A stretch of 64,000 bases of DNA from Aromatoleum toluvorans. Lineage in GTDB: Bacteria; Pseudomonadota; Gammaproteobacteria; Burkholderiales; Rhodocyclaceae. The stretch spans positions 1-64,000 of the forward strand of contig NZ_WTVN01000016.1 in assembly GCF_012910905.1 (NCBI RefSeq), in the 5' to 3' direction. The notes below the pieces were generated by a model that saw nothing but the letters and a program-made list of their open reading frames with translations, ran no database searches and was not told the origin of the DNA. Numbering within the stretch: the stretch's first letter is position 1; each line of letters starts with the position of its first letter. The translations under genes were made by a program, and so were the position numbers. This document shows positions 47,158 to 58,541 of the stretch, piece after piece.

Positions 47158-48237
47158 ATGATTTTCAGCCGCGCCCTCCGGCGTGAATTCTCCCAGTCGG
47201 CTGTCGGTGTGTTCGTCGCCCTGTTTGCGATCGTCATCACCGTGGTGCTGGTGCGTCTGCTCGGGCAGGCGGCCGGCGGCCGCGTACCCTCGGACGCGGT
47301 GCTCGCGTTGATCGGCTTCGGTGCGCTGACCCAGCTGCCCATCGTCCTGTCGCTCACCGTGTTCATCGCGGTGCTGATGCCCTTGTCGCGTTCGTATCGC
47401 GACTCCGAGATGGTCGTGTGGTTCGCCTCGGGCGTGCCGCTGACGGCCTTCATCCGGCCGGTGCTGCGCTTCGCGCTGCCGATCGTGCTGGGCATCGCGG
47501 CCGCGACCCTGTTCCTTTCGCCCTGGGCGCACTTGAAGAACTCGGAGTTCCAGGCGCGGCTCGACGCACGCGACGACGCCTCGCGCGTGGCGCCGGGCGT
47601 CTTCCGCGAATCGGCGGGTGCGCAGCGTGTGTTCTTCGTCGAGATGGGCGCAGGTGAGAACGGCAAGGCGCGCAACGTGTTCGTGAGCTCGGAGCAGAAC
47701 GGGCGCCTCAGCGTCATCATGGCCGCCGAGGGGTCGCTGCGCACCGATGCGAACGGCGACCGTTTCGTCGTGCTGGAGAAGGGACGGCGTTACGAGGGTG
47801 AGCCGGGCACGCCCGAGTACCGGGTGATGGAATTCGAGACTTACTCGGTGCTGATCGAGGAGCGCAAGGCGGAAAGCCAGGGCGTGCGCTCGCGCGTGAT
47901 TCCCACGCTCGAGCTGTTGCAGTCGCCGACCGATCACAACCTGGGCGAGCTGCTGGGGCGTCTGGGCGTGCCGGTTGCGGCGCTGCTGCTGGCCTTGATG
48001 GCGATCCCCCTGTCCTTCGTGAATCCGCGCGCCGGGCGGGCCAACAACCTGATGTTCGCGATCCTGACCTATCTCGTATACAGCAACGCGATCAGCATCT
48101 TCCAGTCCTGGGTGGGGCAGGGGCGGCTGCGTTTCGAGTTCGCCGTGTGGCTGCCGCACGTCGTCGTGCTTGCCCTGCTGGCGCTGATGTTCTACCGCCG
48201 CCTCGCGGTGTCGCCATTCTGGCGGGCGCGTCCATGA
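47158..48237 (+). CDS. lptF: LPS export ABC transporter permease LptF
   Basis: 359-residue inner-membrane subunit of the LptB2FG complex that extracts lipopolysaccharide. N-terminal IFSRALRREFSQSAVGVF, three hydrophobic segments, a periplasmic beta-jellyroll (AQRVFFVEMGAGENGKARNVFV...) and three C-terminal segments. ATG 47158 starts the typical sequence. Its stop overlaps the lptG start (ATGA). Confidence 0.95.
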   Translation: MIFSRALRREFSQSAVGVFVALFAIVITVVLVRLLGQAAGGRVPSDAVLALIGFGALTQLPIVLSLTVFIAVLMPLSRSYRDSEMVVWFASGVPLTAFIRPVLRFALPIVLGIAAATLFLSPWAHLKNSEFQARLDARDDASRVAPGVFRESAGAQRVFFVEMGAGENGKARNVFVSSEQNGRLSVIMAAEGSLRTDANGDRFVVLEKGRRYEGEPGTPEYRVMEFETYSVLIEERKAESQGVRSRVIPTLELLQSPTDHNLGELLGRLGVPVAALLLALMAIPLSFVNPRAGRANNLMFAILTYLVYSNAISIFQSWVGQGRLRFEFAVWLPHVVVLALLALMFYRRLAVSPFWRARP

Positions 48238-49313
48238 TGAAGGTGCTCAGCCGCTACCTCATGCGGGAAATCGTCGGCGCGACCTTCATGGTGCTGCTCG
48301 CCTTCCTGTGCCTGTTCGCATTCTTCGACTTCCTCAACGAGCTCGATTCCATCGGCAAGGGCGGCTATGAGCTGCATCACGCCCTCCTGTATGTGGCGAT
48401 GATCCTGCCGGGACGGGCGTACGAGTTGCTGCCGATCGCGGTGCTGATCGGCACCTTGTATTCGCTGACGACGCTGGCGCGGCATTCCGAGATCACCGTG
48501 ATGCGGGCTTCGGGGATGTCGACGCTGAAGATGTTGCGCGTGCTCGCCGGGATCGGGGTGATCTTCGTTGTCGCGACCTTCGTCATCGGCGAGTACATCG
48601 CGCCGCCCGCCGAGCGGGCTGCCCAGCAGTGGCGGCTGACGGCGACCAGTTCGACGGTTTCGAGCCAGCTGAAATCGGGTCTGTGGGTGAAGGACGGGCC
48701 GCGTTTCGTGAACGTGCAGACGCTGCAGCCGGATCGCACGATGGAAAAGGTGCGGATCTACGAGTTCGATGACCAACATGCGCTGCAGTCGGTCACGGAA
48801 GCGGCGGGCGGCCGGTATCGCACGGACGAGAACATCTGGCGCCTGAGCGGTATCCGGCAGACGCGCTTCCTCGGGAACCGCACGGAAGTGGTGGACATGC
48901 CGGAACTGGACTGGAAGTCGGAGCTGACGCCGGAGGTGCTGAGCGTGCTGATGGTGCTGCCGGAGCGGATGTCGGTGACGACGCTCGTGGCGTATGTGAA
49001 CCACCTGCGCGAGAACCAGCAGAACTCGGACCGCTACGAGATCGCGCTGTGGAAGAAGCTGATCTATCCATTTGCGGCGCTGGTGATGATGGCGCTGGCC
49101 CTGCCGTTCGCGCTGACCCACGACCGGCGGGGCGGGGTGAGCATGAAGGTCTTCCTCGGCGTGATGCTGGGGGTCGGCTTCTACCTGCTGAACGGGCTGT
49201 TCTCGAACCTTGGCGTGATCAACAACTGGTCTCCCCCGCTTGCGGCGGTGACACCCAGCTTCCTGTTCCTCCTGGCGGCCGCGGCGCTGCTGTTCTGGGT
49301 CGATCGGCGCTGA
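48234..49313 (+). CDS. lptG: LPS export ABC transporter permease LptG
   Basis: 359 residues, partner of LptF. KVLSRYLMREIVGATFMVLLAFLCLFAFFDFLNEL starts the family pattern; a periplasmic domain (LWVKDGPRFVNVQTLQPDRTMEKVRIYEFD) lies between N- and C-terminal membrane segments. Two adjacent ATGs (48234, 48237); the first overlaps the lptF stop. Confidence 0.95.
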   Translation: MMKVLSRYLMREIVGATFMVLLAFLCLFAFFDFLNELDSIGKGGYELHHALLYVAMILPGRAYELLPIAVLIGTLYSLTTLARHSEITVMRASGMSTLKMLRVLAGIGVIFVVATFVIGEYIAPPAERAAQQWRLTATSSTVSSQLKSGLWVKDGPRFVNVQTLQPDRTMEKVRIYEFDDQHALQSVTEAAGGRYRTDENIWRLSGIRQTRFLGNRTEVVDMPELDWKSELTPEVLSVLMVLPERMSVTTLVAYVNHLRENQQNSDRYEIALWKKLIYPFAALVMMALALPFALTHDRRGGVSMKVFLGVMLGVGFYLLNGLFSNLGVINNWSPPLAAVTPSFLFLLAAAALLFWVDRR

Positions 49314-49358
49314 CGCGTTTGCGCTGCGCCGGCGCTGCCCTTCGGGCGCCGGCCGGCG

Positions 49359-50135
49359 CTACCAGCCGTTCTCGACGGCGATCTGCGCGGGAGCGGCGAG
49401 CCGGCTGAGTCGGCAGCCTTTCGCGATCAGCGCTCGATGCGTGTCCCGGACCATGTCGGGACTGCCGCACACCATCACGCGTGAGTGTTCCGGAGTGATC
49501 CGAAGACCTGCGTGCGCTTCCAGCGTGCCGTCGTCGAGAAGTGCCGGAATCCGGCCCGATAGCGCCTGCGGCAATCGGTCGCGGCTCACGACCGGCTGAT
49601 AGCTCAGGCGCTCTCCGACGTCTGCCCACAGGGGATGATCGCGCAGTGCGGCGATCTCTTCCCTGTACGTGAGTTCGGCCGATTCGCGTACGCCATGGAC
49701 GAGGACGAGACGCTCGAAACGGCGCCAGTTTGCCTCGTCCTGGAGTATCGACAGGAAGGGGGCGAGACCCGTGCCGGTTGCGAGCATCCACAGGTCGCGG
49801 CCGTCGGCAAAGCGGTTGGTGGTGAGGAAACCGTAGGGTGCGCGTTCGATCATCACCTCGTCACCGGCTTCCAGATTGTTCAGCAAGCTTGTGAATTGCC
49901 CGCCCGGAACGATGATCGAGTAGAACTCGAGGTGATCGTCCCAGGTTGCCGAAGCGATCGAGTAGGCGCGCCATACCGGGCTGCCGTTCGGCTTGCGCAG
50001 GCCGAGCCGCGCGAATTGCCCGGGAACGAAGCGAAATCCCGGGGCGCGTGCGAGGCGGAAGGAGAGCAGCTTCGGTGTCCAGCTTCGCTTCGACAACACG
50101 CGGGCGACGGTGACTTTTTCGTCGAGTGCGATCAT
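49359..50135 (-). CDS. fpr: Ferredoxin--NADP+ reductase
   Basis: 258-residue FAD enzyme: FAD motif RAYSIAS (about 57-63), NADP site ATGTGLAPFLS (about 118) and C-terminal VENGW. It moves electrons between NADPH and ferredoxin/flavodoxin. ATG 50135 has GAGGA upstream; eleven more upstream codons are not typical. It is downstream of the small NsrR-linked membrane protein gene and may share that transcript. Confidence 0.92.
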   Translation of the reverse strand: MIALDEKVTVARVLSKRSWTPKLLSFRLARAPGFRFVPGQFARLGLRKPNGSPVWRAYSIASATWDDHLEFYSIIVPGGQFTSLLNNLEAGDEVMIERAPYGFLTTNRFADGRDLWMLATGTGLAPFLSILQDEANWRRFERLVLVHGVRESAELTYREEIAALRDHPLWADVGERLSYQPVVSRDRLPQALSGRIPALLDDGTLEAHAGLRITPEHSRVMVCGSPDMVRDTHRALIAKGCRLSRLAAPAQIAVENGW

Positions 50136-50219
50136 CGGATCCTCGCTGTTGCCGGCCAATTCCGGCATCGATACTCCGGCGGCGGTGTCAAGGCTGGAGT
50201 AAGTACGCGCCGGCCGCCT

Positions 50220-50459
50220 TCAGCCGGCGGACATGTTGCCCAGCGCGTGGTGCGAGGCGAGGCGCACGACGTAGCCGATCTTGAAGAATGCGGCGGAGAT
50301 CGGCAGGGCCAGGTGGCTGGCGATCTGGATGCCCATGCTGAAACGTTCGGCGTAAGGGTAGGCCACCAGCGTGGCGGCGACCATGCCGAGCGCGGAGAAG
50401 GCCATCGTCAGGCGGCCGATGGTGAGGGTACGGCGGGCGAAAGTTGGGGCGGGTTGCAT
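50220..50459 (-). CDS. Small membrane protein divergent from nsrR
   Basis: 79 residues with two hydrophobic segments (MAFSALGMVAATLVAY and GIQIASHLALPISAAFFKIGYVV). I do not recognise the family. ATG 50459 has an excellent AGGAGG site; a longer frame to 50534 lacks one. It is divergent from nsrR, and the NsrR box at 50515 lies between the two, so NO-responsive expression is likely. Confidence 0.8.
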   Translation of the reverse strand: MQPAPTFARRTLTIGRLTMAFSALGMVAATLVAYPYAERFSMGIQIASHLALPISAAFFKIGYVVRLASHHALGNMSAG

Positions 50460-50514
50460 CGCGGATCCTCCTGTGGGGATAGCGTCGTTTTCGAGCGCAG
50501 CGGATGCGCGTCGT

Positions 50515-50537
50515 AAGATGACTATAGAGTGCATCTT
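50515..50537. promoter_or_regulatory. NsrR binding site
   Basis: A 23-base 11-1-11 inverted repeat, AAGATGACTAT-A-GAGTGCATCTT, matching the known NsrR operator (arms based on AAGATGCATTT) at most positions. It lies in the divergent promoter region of nsrR and the small membrane protein gene, so both are probably repressed in the absence of NO. Confidence 0.85.
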
Positions 50538-50625
50538 TAAAAAGAGTCAACTGATATGAATCTTTGTGCGGCGGCGGCTATAATGGAGGGCCGGATTCGT
50601 CCGACAACGATGACAGAGAGACCCC

Positions 50626-51063
50626 ATGCATCTGACCCAGCACACCGATTACGCCCTGCGGGTGTTGATCTACCTCGCCGTGAATGGCGAGCGCCTGGTC
50701 ACGATCGCGGAGGTGTCGGAACGGTTCGGGATCTCGCGCAGCCATCTGATGAAGATTGCCAACCATCTCGTCCGTGACGGATTCGTCGAGGGCTTGCGGG
50801 GCAAGGGCGGCGGGTTGCGGCTCGCACGCGCGCCCGCGGCGGTGAACGTCGGCGAGGTGGTGCGCAGCATGGAGCGCGGGATGGCGCTGGTGGAATGTTT
50901 CGGCAGCGACAGCCAGTGCCTGCTGACCCCCGATTGCAGGTTGAAGGGGGCGCTGGGCAAGGCGCTGGAGGCCTTCCTGCAGGTGCTGGACGGCGTTTCC
51001 CTGGCCGAGCTGCTGGAGAGCCCGCAGGGCCAGGGCGTGCACATCCTGCGGCGCAGCGCGTGA
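50626..51063 (+). CDS. nsrR: Nitric-oxide-sensing Rrf2 repressor NsrR
   Basis: 145 residues: winged HTH (TDYALRVLIYLAVNG..., GISRSHLMKIANHLVRDGFV), RGKGGGLRLARAP wing and the iron-sulfur cysteines in VECFGSDSQCLLTPDCRLKGAL, spaced as in NsrR. The [2Fe-2S]/[4Fe-4S] cluster reacts with NO and releases the repressor from DNA. The NsrR box lies 90 bp upstream, indicating autoregulation. Confidence 0.93.
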   Translation: MHLTQHTDYALRVLIYLAVNGERLVTIAEVSERFGISRSHLMKIANHLVRDGFVEGLRGKGGGLRLARAPAAVNVGEVVRSMERGMALVECFGSDSQCLLTPDCRLKGALGKALEAFLQVLDGVSLAELLESPQGQGVHILRRSA

Positions 51064-51194
51064 ACAGGGCGTCCGGACGGATGTCCGGTGCCGAGCGGAT
51101 CGCGCGATAAAACAATGACTGGAATTTGCTGGGCCGAGGCGATGCCGTCGGGCGATCGCGGTGGTCCGGTGCGGAGTGGAATTTGAGTGGTTTG

Positions 51195-52358
51195 ATGTCG
51201 TGGTTGCGCGCCTTTGTGCCGGCCCCGCATGCGGTGAGTCGCCGCGAGCGGATCGCGGGCGTGCTGGGGGCGCTGATCGGGTTGTCGGTGACCGAGTGGA
51301 TCGGCCGGGCTGCGTTGGGGCAGGCGAATCCGTGGTTCATTGCGCCGATGGGCGCATCGGCCGTCCTGCTGTTTGCCGTGCCGTCGAGCCCGCTGGCCCA
51401 ACCCTGGTCGATCATGGTCGGCAATGTACTGGCCGCCCTCGTGGGGGTGACGTGCGCGAAGCTCGTCGGGCATCCGGGCCTTGCCGGGGCGCTGGCCGTC
51501 GCGATCACGATCGGGGCGATGTTCCGGTTGCGCTGTCTTCATCCGCCCGGGGGCGCGGTCGCCCTGACCAGCGTGCTCGGCGGGCCGGCGGTGACGGATC
51601 TGGGGTATGGCTTTGCGTTGTGGCCGGTGGGGGTCGATTCATTGTGCCTGCTGGCGATCGCGCTGGCGTTCAATGCCGCGGCCGGGCGGCGGTATCCGCA
51701 TCGGCACGTGGAGCAGGCGCATCCCCACGGTACGGCCGACCCGTTGCCGAGTGCGCGGGTGGGCGTAACGCCCGACGACCTGCAGGCGGTTCTTGAGGCT
51801 CGGGGAGAGTGGCTCGACGTCAGCAACGACGACCTGGAGGAGATCATCGTCGCAGCGGAGGCACGCGCGTATCGACGCCGCATGGGGGAAATCCGGTGCG
51901 CCGACATCATGGCGGCCGATGTCGTCACGGTCTCGGCAGATGCGCCGATTGCGACGGCATGGGCGCTGCTCGCGCGACATCGGGTCAAGGCCTTGCCGGT
52001 GGTGTCTGCCGGCGGCAGGCTGGCGGGCATGGTGACGCTGCACGACTTTTTCGTTCAGGGCAATGGATCGCCGCGCGCACGTATTGCCGAATATCCCGGT
52101 GGGGACGTTGCCGTGCGTGAGCTGATGTCGCCGCGGGTGGTCACGGCGCGCCCGGAGCAGTCGATCGACGAACTGGTCGGCGTGTTCTCCGATGCGGGCC
52201 TGCATCATGTGCCGGTCGTCGGGGTGGGCGACCGGGTGATCGGCATGGTGACCCAGTCGGACCTCATTGCGGCTCTCGCGCGCATGCGGCTGGAGGAGCC
52301 GGCGGCCAACGGACCTGCGAAGCTCAGGGCGGTCGAGCAAGTGCGCATGTCCGCCTGA
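51195..52358 (+). CDS. HPP family membrane protein with CBS pair
   Basis: 387 residues: N-terminal HPP domain with about five hydrophobic segments and the name-giving LHPPGGAVALTSVLGG (about 116), then two CBS domains (IMAADVVTVSADAPIATAWALLARH, LMSPRVVTARPEQSIDELVGVF) that may bind adenosine nucleotides. HPP proteins have been linked to nitrite transport. Start uncertain (ATG 51195, TTG 51192 or TTG 51183). It follows nsrR by 131 bp on the same strand. Confidence 0.87.
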   Translation: MSWLRAFVPAPHAVSRRERIAGVLGALIGLSVTEWIGRAALGQANPWFIAPMGASAVLLFAVPSSPLAQPWSIMVGNVLAALVGVTCAKLVGHPGLAGALAVAITIGAMFRLRCLHPPGGAVALTSVLGGPAVTDLGYGFALWPVGVDSLCLLAIALAFNAAAGRRYPHRHVEQAHPHGTADPLPSARVGVTPDDLQAVLEARGEWLDVSNDDLEEIIVAAEARAYRRRMGEIRCADIMAADVVTVSADAPIATAWALLARHRVKALPVVSAGGRLAGMVTLHDFFVQGNGSPRARIAEYPGGDVAVRELMSPRVVTARPEQSIDELVGVFSDAGLHHVPVVGVGDRVIGMVTQSDLIAALARMRLEEPAANGPAKLRAVEQVRMSA

Positions 52359-52382
52359 CGCGGGGCGCGCCGATCTTCCGGA

Positions 52383-53630
52383 TCAGACCGTGAGCGCTTC
52401 CCGCGACGTGGCGGGCACCAGTTTGCGCAGCCGCCATGCGGTGGAGAAGGCGAGGGCGATGCAGACGCCGAGTGCGGCGGTCACGCCGGCCCATCCGCGG
52501 GATTCCCACGCCAGACCGGAGAGCGTGCCGATGACGCTCGCGCCGAGGTAGTAACTGCACAGGTAGATCGCGGTGGCGAGTGCGCGGCGCTCGCCGGCGC
52601 GGCGCCCGACCCAGCCGCTCGCCGTCGTGTGGGCGCCGAAATAGCCGAAGGTGAAGACCGCGACGCCGGCGACGATCGCCGGCAGATGGTCGACCGTCGT
52701 GACTGCGAGTCCGGTGCTGCTCACGAGGATCATCGTCCACAGGACCGCGCGGCGCCCGATGCGGTCGACGAGTCGTCCCGTCCAGGCGGACGACAGGGTG
52801 CCGACGAAGTAGAGCAGGAAGACGGCGCCGATCGCGCTCTGGCCCAGTCCGAAGGGCGCCGCGTGCAGGCGGAATCCGAGGTAGTTGTAGAGGCTGGTGA
52901 AGACGCCCATCAGCAGGAAGGCGGTTGCGAAGAGGCGACGCAGCCCGGCATCGGCGAACAGCGTGCGGGCGTCGGCGAGGATGCGCGCGGGGTGGATGTC
53001 GCGCGCGCGGAAGTGCTGCGAGGGCGGCAGGCAGCGCCAGAACACGATCGTTGCGACGAGGCCCAGCACGGCCAGGGTTGCGACGGCGATCCGCCATGAA
53101 CTCCAGTCGGTGATGCAGGCGACGAGAAAGCGCCCGCTCATGCCGCCCAGCGCGTTGCCGGCGATGTAGAGGCCCATTGCCCGTCCCTGCGCGCGCGGGG
53201 AGATTTCCTCGCCCAGCCAGGCCATCGCCGACGCGGGCAGACCGGCGAGGACGGCGCCAAGCAGCATGCGCAGCACGAGCAACTGGTTGAAGTCGGCCGC
53301 AAGGGCGGTCGCGAAGGCGATGACCGTCGCGAGCGCGAGCGAGGTCTTCATCAAGGGCTGGCGTCCGTAGCGGTCGGACAGTACGCTGGCGGGCAGCAGC
53401 ATCATCGCGAGGGCGGCGGTGCCGAGCGAGACGGCAAGGCTGGCAGTGGTGGGCGCGACGGCGAAATCGGACACGAGGCGCGGCAGGATCGGCTGGGGCG
53501 CGTAGAGGAGCGCGAAGGTCGCGAAGCCGCCGACGAACATGGCGAGGTTGGCGCGACGGAAGGCGGGTGTGTCGGCCTCGATGTGGGGCGAGGAGTCCCT
53601 GATGGCGGCGTCTGGCGCAGGGTCGGGCAT
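52383..53630 (-). CDS. MFS transporter
   Basis: 415-residue major facilitator with twelve hydrophobic segments and the loop-2 motif DRYGRQPLMK and loop-8 RLVDRIGRRAV. It resembles YnfM/arabinose-efflux-type exporters. Substrate unknown. It is divergent from a LysR gene at 53751 that likely controls it. Confidence 0.9.
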   Translation of the reverse strand: MPDPAPDAAIRDSSPHIEADTPAFRRANLAMFVGGFATFALLYAPQPILPRLVSDFAVAPTTASLAVSLGTAALAMMLLPASVLSDRYGRQPLMKTSLALATVIAFATALAADFNQLLVLRMLLGAVLAGLPASAMAWLGEEISPRAQGRAMGLYIAGNALGGMSGRFLVACITDWSSWRIAVATLAVLGLVATIVFWRCLPPSQHFRARDIHPARILADARTLFADAGLRRLFATAFLLMGVFTSLYNYLGFRLHAAPFGLGQSAIGAVFLLYFVGTLSSAWTGRLVDRIGRRAVLWTMILVSSTGLAVTTVDHLPAIVAGVAVFTFGYFGAHTTASGWVGRRAGERRALATAIYLCSYYLGASVIGTLSGLAWESRGWAGVTAALGVCIALAFSTAWRLRKLVPATSREALTV

Positions 53631-53733
53631 TGTCGGGCGAATCTCCGGTCGGTCGCTGGCCGCGGTGCGGCACGTGACTGAATGCTAGGTTGCGCACGAT
53701 GCATACGTCCAATATATTTAATGCGATAAACAA

Positions 53734-53748
53734 ATCTGTAAAACAGAT
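53734..53748. promoter_or_regulatory. LysR operator candidate
   Basis: ATCTGT-AAA-ACAGAT, exact six-base arms, ending two bases before the LysR start codon, in the AT-rich divergent promoter region with the MFS gene. The LysR gene has no clear ribosome site here, so the palindrome may also affect translation start or mark a leaderless transcript. Confidence 0.5.
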
Positions 53749-53750
53749 CA

Positions 53751-54650
53751 ATGGAGCTGCGCCACCTTCGCTATTTCCTTGCCGTTGCCGAGGAGCTCAA
53801 TTTCACGCGCGCGGCGGCACGCCTGCACATCGGCCAGCCGCCGCTGTCGATGCAGATCCGCGACCTCGAGGACGAGATCGGCACGCCGCTCTTCGAGCGC
53901 AGCAAGCGGCGCGTGGCGCTGACCGAAGCGGGCAGGCGCTTCCTCGATCACGCGCGCGAGATCCTTTCGCGCTCGCAGGCTGCTGCCGAAGATGCGCGTC
54001 GTGCGGGGCGGGGCGAGCTCGGCGAGTTGCGCGTCGGCTTCACGTCCTCGCTGCCCTACACGACGACGCTGGCCGACGTCCTCTACACCTATCGTCGCGA
54101 CTTTCCGCAGGTCGATCTGCAGTTGCGCGAGATGTTCACGGGGGACCAGTTTGCGGCGCTGCTGCGCGGTGACATCGATGTCGGTCTCGTGCGCTATCGC
54201 GGACTGGTCGTGCCCCCGGGCGTCGTGACGCGGGAGATCGGGCGGGACGGGCTGCGCCTCGTCGTCAATTCCGCGCATCCGCTTGCGGCGCGGACGGAGG
54301 TGTCGCTCGCGGAGTTTCGCGACGAGGGGTTCATCGCCTATCCGCCCGACGTCGGGACCGGAATTCCGGCGATCGTCGGCGATCTGTGCCGTGGTGCAGG
54401 CTTCGAGCCCCGTATCGTGCAGCGGGCGCGCGAAGCGACGACGCAGATCGGCCTCGTCGCGTCGGGGCTCGGTGTCGCTGTGTTACCCGCGCCGCTCGAA
54501 TGCGTACAACTGCCGCGCGTCCGCTACCTGGCGATCAGCGACGAGGACGCCTACCTGTCGCTCGCCGTGGCGCGTGCGGACCGGCCGCCCAGCCCGGTAA
54601 TCGGCACCTTCCTCGATGTGCTGGACAGGATTGCCGTTCCGCCGGTGTGA
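53751..54650 (+). CDS. LysR-type transcriptional regulator
   Basis: 299 residues: HTH MELRHLRYFLAVAEELNFTRAAARLHIGQPPLSMQIRDLE (BenM/CatM-like) and an effector domain (ELRVGFTSSLPYTTTLADVLYTYRRDFP). It probably regulates the divergent MFS transporter and itself. Confidence 0.92.
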   Translation: MELRHLRYFLAVAEELNFTRAAARLHIGQPPLSMQIRDLEDEIGTPLFERSKRRVALTEAGRRFLDHAREILSRSQAAAEDARRAGRGELGELRVGFTSSLPYTTTLADVLYTYRRDFPQVDLQLREMFTGDQFAALLRGDIDVGLVRYRGLVVPPGVVTREIGRDGLRLVVNSAHPLAARTEVSLAEFRDEGFIAYPPDVGTGIPAIVGDLCRGAGFEPRIVQRAREATTQIGLVASGLGVAVLPAPLECVQLPRVRYLAISDEDAYLSLAVARADRPPSPVIGTFLDVLDRIAVPPV

Positions 54651-54705
54651 ATGTCCCGCGGCCGGTTTGCCGGCGCCGGGGAATCCTGATAAAAGACGGC
54701 GACTG

Positions 54706-55371
54706 TTGCCCCGCCTGCCTGAAATCGTGCCGCACCTCGCTCCCGCCATCGTTTATGCGGACGACGCCATCGTCGTCGCCGACAAGCCGTCCGGCCTCCT
54801 GTCGCAGCCTGCGCGCGGCGAGGATCGGCAGGATTGCCTCGAACTGCGGGTGCAGGCGCGGTATCCCGATGCACTGCTCGTGCACCGGCTCGACATGGCG
54901 ACCTCGGGCCTGATCCTGCTCGCGCGCGGACCGGAGATGCTGCGGCGGATGAATCACGCGTTCGCGCAGCGCACGGTCGGCAAACGTTATGTCGCCGCGG
55001 TTCATGGACTGGTCGCGGATGACCGCGGCGAAATCGACCTGCCGCTGGCCGCCGATCCGGACAACAACCCGCGACAAAGGGTCGACCATGAGCACGGGAG
55101 GCGTGCACTGACGCGGTATCGCGTCGTCGCACGCAGCGGCGAGGACGATGCCGCGATGTCGCGGGTCGAGCTGGAGCCGGTGACGGGGCGCACCCATCAG
55201 CTGCGGGTGCATCTGATGTCGCTCGGCCACCCGATTCTTGGCGACGTCCTTTACGCGCCGCCGCACAGCGCGCAGCGCCACGCGCGCCTGCACCTGCACG
55301 CCGCGGCGATCGCCTTCATCCATCCGGAGCGGCGCGTTCCGCTGACGTTCGAGAGCGCCGTCCCGTTCTGA
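54706..55371 (+). CDS. RluA family pseudouridine synthase
   Basis: About 221 residues. RNA pseudouridylation domain with catalytic Asp in LLVHRLDMATSGLILLAR and conserved VDKPSGLL-like VADKPSGLLSQPARGEDR and GRTHQLRVHL. Length matches E. coli RluA (219). No in-frame ATG exists near the expected start; TTG 54706 is chosen, GTG 54727 is an alternative, ATG 54616 seems too early. Confidence 0.88.
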   Translation: MPRLPEIVPHLAPAIVYADDAIVVADKPSGLLSQPARGEDRQDCLELRVQARYPDALLVHRLDMATSGLILLARGPEMLRRMNHAFAQRTVGKRYVAAVHGLVADDRGEIDLPLAADPDNNPRQRVDHEHGRRALTRYRVVARSGEDDAAMSRVELEPVTGRTHQLRVHLMSLGHPILGDVLYAPPHSAQRHARLHLHAAAIAFIHPERRVPLTFESAVPF

Positions 55372-55410
55372 GCGGCTGCGCCGGAGTCGACGAACTCCCG
55401 GCGCCGCGGC

Positions 55411-57838
<2,428 letters not shown>

Positions 57839-57846
<8 letters not shown>

Positions 57847-57997
57847 GGCTGTGTTCCTTGTCGCGCGGGCGACGCGCGGCGTAGATGGACGACGGCGAAC
57901 TGCAGCAGCCGTACGGCTTCGCGGCGCGGTGGGCGCGCTCGTTCTCCGCCATCCACGCGCGCAGGCGCCGCAGCAGGGCTTTCACGGATTCGAGCAT
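57839..57997 (-). CDS. 52-residue CC-motif small protein in the copper operon
   Basis: Too short for usual gene calling. It starts at ATG 57997 with GAGGA about nine bases upstream and ends at TGA overlapping the copA start. It has a basic amphipathic N-terminal helix ([21 protein letters not shown]), then YGCCSS (cysteines 31-32) and a terminal HSHD. The two cysteines and histidines would suit copper binding. Position between the Met-rich protein and copA, and coupling to copA, support a real gene. Confidence 0.7.
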
Positions 57998-58031
57998 GGC
58001 GCTTTTCCTCGTTCCGCACGTGGGCGATCGA

Positions 58032-58541
58032 TCACTTCGCGGGGGCCTTGCGTGCGGGGGCCGCCGTCCGCTCCATCATCATCTGCATCATGTCCATGCG
58101 CCGTTCCATCTGCTGCATGCGCTGGGTCATGGCGTCGGGCGAGGCGCCGGATGCATCTCCGCCCATCATCCCGCCCATCATGCCCATGCCGCCTCCCATC
58201 ATTCCCTTGCCGCCCATCATGTGACAGCCCATCGACGAGCCGTCGCCGGCGGCGATCTGCTGTCCCAGCATCATGTTTTCGCGCATCGTCTGCATGTGGT
58301 CCATGAGCAGCTTCTGTCGTTCATCGGGGGTTTTCGCCGCCGCCAGGGCGTCGAGCTGCGACTGCATGGTGGCGGTGTTGTCGCGCATGCGCTGGATCGT
58401 CTTTTCAGGTGCCGGAGCGGGCGTGGCCGCGGCCGGTGCCGTCGCGGCGGGGGCCTGGTCGGGGTGGTGAGCGTCGTCGGCCCAGGCCGGCGATACGGCG
58501 GCGAGCGACATTGCGAGGGCGGTGATCAGCATCGGTTTCAT
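58032..58541 (-). CDS. Met/His-rich periplasmic protein
   Basis: 169 residues: signal peptide (cleavage near PAWADD), Ala/Pro-rich spacer, helical QRMRDNTATMQSQLDALAAAKTPDERQKLLMDHMQTMRENMML, then a Met/Gly/His-rich run (CHMMGGKGMMGGGMGMMGG) that should bind Cu(I). ATG 58541 overlaps the stop of the upstream methyltransferase-like gene. It probably buffers periplasmic copper. Confidence 0.85.
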   Translation of the reverse strand: MKPMLITALAMSLAAVSPAWADDAHHPDQAPAATAPAAATPAPAPEKTIQRMRDNTATMQSQLDALAAAKTPDERQKLLMDHMQTMRENMMLGQQIAAGDGSSMGCHMMGGKGMMGGGMGMMGGMMGGDASGASPDAMTQRMQQMERRMDMMQMMMERTAAPARKAPAK

